64,000 nucleotides of DNA. Origin: an uncultured Clostridium sp. (GTDB taxonomy: Bacteria; Bacillota; Clostridia; Lachnospirales; Lachnospiraceae). The stretch's first letter is position 1. The number at the start of each line of letters is the position of its first letter. The position numbers were made by a program, and so were the translations under genes. The notes below the pieces were generated by a model. It worked only from the letters and a program-made list of their open reading frames with translations. It had not been told where the DNA came from and made no database searches. The stretch covers positions 48,750 to 112,749 of the forward strand of contig UQBG01000009.1 in the NCBI GenBank assembly GCA_900539185.1, given 5' to 3'. Below are positions 60,901-64,000 of the stretch, piece after piece.

Positions 60901-61209
60901 TTACTTAAATGCGTCTGCCAAACCCACGTTGGCCGTTTCCGTTTCTACATATCCCTGCGCAATCGAATTCCGCAAGAACTTTACATACTGATTAATAATA
61001 TCGCTATAATTCTGAAAATACTTATTCGCAAAATCATCAAAATTTGAAACCGTATCTGTAGCAGCATCACCCTGCCATATATTTGCAAGATTATCTACTG
61101 TCTTTTTCCCATCCTCTAGCGTTTCTAATAGCTTATTGTTCTGATCCTCTAAGTTCTGAGCGATCTGGAGGACTTGGTCGGTATCGACTCTTAAATTGTT
61201 ACTTGCCAT
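60901..61209 (-). CDS. WXG100-family protein (WQG)
   Basis: A 102-residue protein with W45-Q-G47 and helices NLRVDTDQVLQIAQNLEDQ and NFDDFANKYFQNYSDIINQY. The C-terminus GYVETETANVGLADAFK has YVETE (YxxxE) and is related to the end of the gene at 60220. AAGGAGGGATAAGAG precedes the ATG. It lies 19 bases after the EsxA-like gene. Expected to be secreted by, or help assemble, the EssC machine. Confidence 0.92.
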   Translation of the reverse strand: MASNNLRVDTDQVLQIAQNLEDQNNKLLETLEDGKKTVDNLANIWQGDAATDTVSNFDDFANKYFQNYSDIINQYVKFLRNSIAQGYVETETANVGLADAFK

Positions 61210-61228
61210 CTCTTATCCCTCCTTGTCT

Positions 61229-61528
61229 TTAGTTTGCAAGCTTCTTTACATTAGCAATATTGCCATCCATACGTTCAACATAATTCTGCTTTTCCTTGTG
61301 CAGTGCTTCACTTGATACAGACAGCTTATCTGCCATGGACTTCAGTTCTTCTGTAAATCCGGTAATCTGTTCAACAAATGCCTGATTATCAGCACCCTCC
61401 CAAGCGGTTCCCATTGTGCTTGCACTCTGCATAAGCTGAGTATATATCTCAGTGTATGTCTGAGATAGGGATAACAACTTCTGAGAGGCCTTTTCGATGT
61501 CATCAAACGATTCTACATTAATTACCAT
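61229..61528 (-). CDS. esxA: WXG100-family protein, EsxA-like (WEG)
   Basis: A 99-residue ESAT-6-like protein with W43-E-G45 and flanking amphipathic helices (IEKASQKLLSLSQTYTEIY and MADKLSVSSEALHKEKQNY). AAGGAGAAAGAAC precedes the ATG. First of the WXG100 run; the T7SS hallmark substrate. The symbol is used for the family position and not for proven orthology. Confidence 0.92.
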   Translation of the reverse strand: MVINVESFDDIEKASQKLLSLSQTYTEIYTQLMQSASTMGTAWEGADNQAFVEQITGFTEELKSMADKLSVSSEALHKEKQNYVERMDGNIANVKKLAN

Positions 61529-61639
61529 GTTCTTTCTCCTTTCTTTTAGATCGTTTATCTATACCAACATGATCCATCTCTTTCTGCCTATCTTATATGC
61601 CATCATGTTAATATCTTATCAGTGTATATATCTATACAT

Positions 61640-63241
61640 TTATAGTAAAATAAGTTGTTGTTCTATAGAATCAAAATCTGCTGCTGTTTCTCGCAAATAG
61701 TTTTCAATTCGCTTTAGTTTATAACTGCCACTTGTTAGCAAATCCGCCTGTAGCAGGTTCCATATATCTATCAAGCCTATGTGTTCATATAATTCATCCA
61801 TATCTTGATCCAATTGCCGGAGCCTGTGATTTATTTGACTTATAGCATCCGCATATGTCTGCATACGATTTGTGTCTATCACGATTTGAGCGGAACAGAC
61901 TGTTCCTCCCGCATTGAGACAAACACTCATCTGATTATCTATTGCATCTACCAGATCCATAACATACTGTTTTAACTGCTGAAACTCTCTGCTTACCTCT
62001 GTGCTCCACTGTCTCACCTTAGCTACAGCCTCAAATATGAAATCAATAAGTTTAGCCCGGATTACTATATTTCCTATTATCCATACTGATAAAATAGTAA
62101 CTACAATTGTCAACCATACCGCTACATATACACCAACAAATCCGTATTTTTGATCAATTGACATATATACTTTTATAAATATATCTTTAAGTACATCCTG
62201 TCCTTCCTTTGTCGCAACCATTGTCGATATCAAAAGTGGTAGTCCATTAGCCAAAAATCCTATACACTCTTCCGGTGTATAGCCTGCTACATCTCCGGTT
62301 CCATATAGGTATTTACCTCCTATCCTGTCATCGTACACCATCACCCGCTCAAGAATACTCATAAGTGTAATCGCACTGTCTTCTATATCATCTTCCTCCA
62401 ACGCCATTAGCCGGACAGACAACCTTTTCGCCTGCTTTCCTATCGGACCTTGCCCATATGTTGCTTCTTCATTTAAGGTACCATCTGCACCAAAAAGATA
62501 ATTTAAATCATGATAGGCACCTATGTTATCTGCATCGGGAGTTTGTATAAAATATATATTTTCATCTTTTACTATCATATTTCCCAGATCGTGTACATAG
62601 TCATTCTCTCCACATATCAAAATAATTTTATCCCTTTGCTCATCATAATTTGGCAGATTTTCATATTTTTCAAATGCCTGATTAGAAACTCCCTGTCCAT
62701 CAAAATTGTAACAATGATCTATCAAGTAGCTATACTTTGATTCCATTGTCACAACCATTGCTTCATTACCGCCCTTAGAGTGTCCTGATATATCAAGAAT
62801 TCCTTTTTTCCCTCCATTTACCAGAACATAGTTTTCCACTACATAGTCATAATATTCGTTTGCTCTTTTTTGCATTAAAGACTGTTCTGATGACAATCCG
62901 ACACCATTATCAACCCATTTTCCATCTCCTGTTCCTCTATAACTAACTATTATATCTCCGGTACTTGGATTCTGGAATGTCACGGCATTCAACTCCTTCA
63001 TATCAATACCTCCATCAATGGAACTCTGACTAACCACTTGCATTTGTCCGATTGAAGGATTTGTAATTATCGCCTGCCGTATAGTCTTGTATGTAGGAGT
63101 ATCGGCCACATCGGTTCCTTTAAGATCATTCATTATATGTGCCAAATTCTTCCCCTTATAATCATCACTTTGCACATCTAAATAGGTATATAAATCCAAT
63201 ATAGCTTCCTGTTCTGCTTGCTCTTTAAGTTCTTGCTCCAT
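61640..63241 (-). CDS. T7SS-associated lipase-like protein 3 with C-terminal WXG/LXG-like region
   Basis: A 533-residue protein. N-terminal Mbeg1-type alpha/beta-hydrolase: YRGTGDGKWVDNG, nucleophile S155 in ISGHSKGGNEA and CGENDYVHDLG as acid/base candidates. Hydrophobic helices near 380-405. The C-terminal 90 residues read VIDTNRMQTYADAISQINHRLRQLD, then LIDIWNLLQAD and ENYLRETAADFDSIEQQL, a WXG100-like hairpin with a tryptophan in the turn. The ATG at 63241 overlaps the lipoprotein stop (TAATG); a GTG seven codons upstream is an alternative. About 30% or more similar to lipase 1 by eye in the catalytic half. Confidence 0.86.
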   Translation of the reverse strand: MEQELKEQAEQEAILDLYTYLDVQSDDYKGKNLAHIMNDLKGTDVADTPTYKTIRQAIITNPSIGQMQVVSQSSIDGGIDMKELNAVTFQNPSTGDIIVSYRGTGDGKWVDNGVGLSSEQSLMQKRANEYYDYVVENYVLVNGGKKGILDISGHSKGGNEAMVVTMESKYSYLIDHCYNFDGQGVSNQAFEKYENLPNYDEQRDKIILICGENDYVHDLGNMIVKDENIYFIQTPDADNIGAYHDLNYLFGADGTLNEEATYGQGPIGKQAKRLSVRLMALEEDDIEDSAITLMSILERVMVYDDRIGGKYLYGTGDVAGYTPEECIGFLANGLPLLISTMVATKEGQDVLKDIFIKVYMSIDQKYGFVGVYVAVWLTIVVTILSVWIIGNIVIRAKLIDFIFEAVAKVRQWSTEVSREFQQLKQYVMDLVDAIDNQMSVCLNAGGTVCSAQIVIDTNRMQTYADAISQINHRLRQLDQDMDELYEHIGLIDIWNLLQADLLTSGSYKLKRIENYLRETAADFDSIEQQLILL

Positions 63242-63966
63242 TAGTTCAGCGGCTCCTCCCACTCTTCATAGCTGTATACGCCAACTGATTCCACTGCGGC
63301 ACAATACTCTATATATTTTCCATTATCTATATAATCTGATATGTTATGATTCTGCTTAAAGGTTTCATACGCCTCCGTTCCTTCATCAAACAGTATTCTC
63401 GTACTTGCAAAACATATCTGTTTTTCCTCTACAAGCTTTTTATACCGGTCTGCAAATGCCTGTCTATCAACCTCCTGCCCGTTTGTATTTACCACACAAA
63501 ACAACGTTATTCCTGCCGAACGAGACGATATAAAGGACTCAAAACTCCCATCTGGCTGATCATCAAAGTAAAATACCGTAGATACATCATAATCTATAAC
63601 AAAATCCTCTCCATCCAGACAATCTTTCATAAATTCTTCGATACATTCCTTTGTCTGCTCCTCATATACAAATCCTCGATAGTTATCCTTGTATACTTCT
63701 GTATTATCATCTCTTACCGTATAATACACATGAATATCTTTATCCGGATAATTTTCCGAACTAACTATAATTTGGTGAGACTCCGCGCCAGCACCTCCTC
63801 CAAATGGTTCTTTATACTCAAAGTGATCATCCGGATATTTTTCATTCATATAGTCTACCATTTTGTCATCAATACTACGCCCAATTCCCATACATCCACT
63901 CACTCCTATCAATATACTTATTATCACACTAAATGCTATTATCTTTTTTATATTTAGTTGCTTCAT
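63241..63966 (-). CDS. lipoprotein 3, candidate immunity partner of lipase 3
   Basis: A 241-residue lipoprotein. Signal IIAFSVIISILIGVSGC has a VSGC lipobox; next comes MVDYMNEKYPDDHFEYKEPF, the helix-KYxxxF pattern of lipoproteins 1 and 2. The later part has a similar order: a YTVRDDN segment, a CIEEFMKDCLDG helix and a C-terminal acidic end. GAGG lies seven bases before the ATG at 63966. It runs directly into lipase 3. Upstream sequence lies outside the window. Confidence 0.82.
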   Translation of the reverse strand: MKQLNIKKIIAFSVIISILIGVSGCMGIGRSIDDKMVDYMNEKYPDDHFEYKEPFGGGAGAESHQIIVSSENYPDKDIHVYYTVRDDNTEVYKDNYRGFVYEEQTKECIEEFMKDCLDGEDFVIDYDVSTVFYFDDQPDGSFESFISSRSAGITLFCVVNTNGQEVDRQAFADRYKKLVEEKQICFASTRILFDEGTEAYETFKQNHNISDYIDNGKYIEYCAAVESVGVYSYEEWEEPLN

Positions 63967-64000
63967 TTCTCTTCCTCTCTTAATTCTTTTCATTTAAATT

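Noticed and set aside
1..64000. CRISPR arrays, insertion sequences, tRNA genes
   Set aside because: No spaced direct repeats, transposase motifs or cloverleaf sequences were recognised.

Overview
The window looks like chromosomal DNA from a spore-forming Gram-positive clostridium, most likely a Lachnospiraceae member. Supporting genes are SpoIIR, a GerA-type germinant receptor, a large SRP RNA with an Alu domain, an MEP-pathway gene (ispE), a SAM-I riboswitch on metK, GdpP next to L9/DnaB, and strong AGGAGG-type ribosome sites. No species call is possible from sequence alone.

Layout. 1-1.5 kb (+): end of malQ, a PlsC acyltransferase and a small membrane protein. 1.5-11.6 kb (-): methyltransferase, DUF1934, murI-ddl (wall precursors), spoIIR, a germinant-receptor operon (gerA plus a GerAB-GerAC fusion), GntR regulator-ispE, and metK under a SAM riboswitch. 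11.7-15.7 kb: HD-GYP protein, a mazEF module beside the wreck of a VTC/carbohydrate-binding locus, an HD phosphohydrolase and the SRP RNA. 15.7-25.7 kb: tadA, GNAT, rsmA-tatD, a lipoprotein-murC pair, DnaD-like/DnaC-like replication proteins and a long PRPP synthetase. 25.8-39 kb: YhaN/YhaO-like (SbcC/SbcD-like) pair, maf, a TetR-methyltransferase pair, lipoprotein, PRTase-like protein, aminotransferase, tiny ferredoxin, plsC-dagK, a DUF4143 ATPase, a carbamoyltransferase and a MerR protein. 39.2-44.5 kb (-): dnaB-rplI-gdpP and a CbbX/SpoVK-type AAA+ ATPase.

The right third (44.7 kb to the window end, all minus strand) is accessory. It begins at the downstream end with a toxin-antitoxin operon whose toxin is a single protein joining a viroplasmin-like domain, a complete RNase HI domain and an RnlA-type HEPN ribonuclease domain, followed by an RnlB-type antitoxin. 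In E. coli RnlA is activated by the separate host RNase HI, so this fusion is a striking arrangement. Next to it lies a type VII secretion (T7SSb-like) locus: EsaB/YukD ubiquitin-like protein, EssC ATPase with an FHA domain, an EssB-like domain fused to FHA, a large zinc-ribbon/YD-repeat membrane protein, four WXG100-type proteins and one small helical protein. It also holds three pairs of a lipoprotein followed by an alpha/beta-hydrolase (lipase) with a C-terminal WXG100/LXG-like helical region. This reverse architecture with a paired lipoprotein matches the known TslA/TilA effector-immunity logic of Staphylococcus aureus, here in three divergent copies in one locus. Recognisable EssA and EsaA are not seen inside the window, and the locus may continue past base 64000.

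Many gene starts were moved inward from the longest reading frame to the ATG/GTG/TTG that carries a Shine-Dalgarno (SD) site. No tRNA genes, insertion sequences or CRISPR arrays were recognised.
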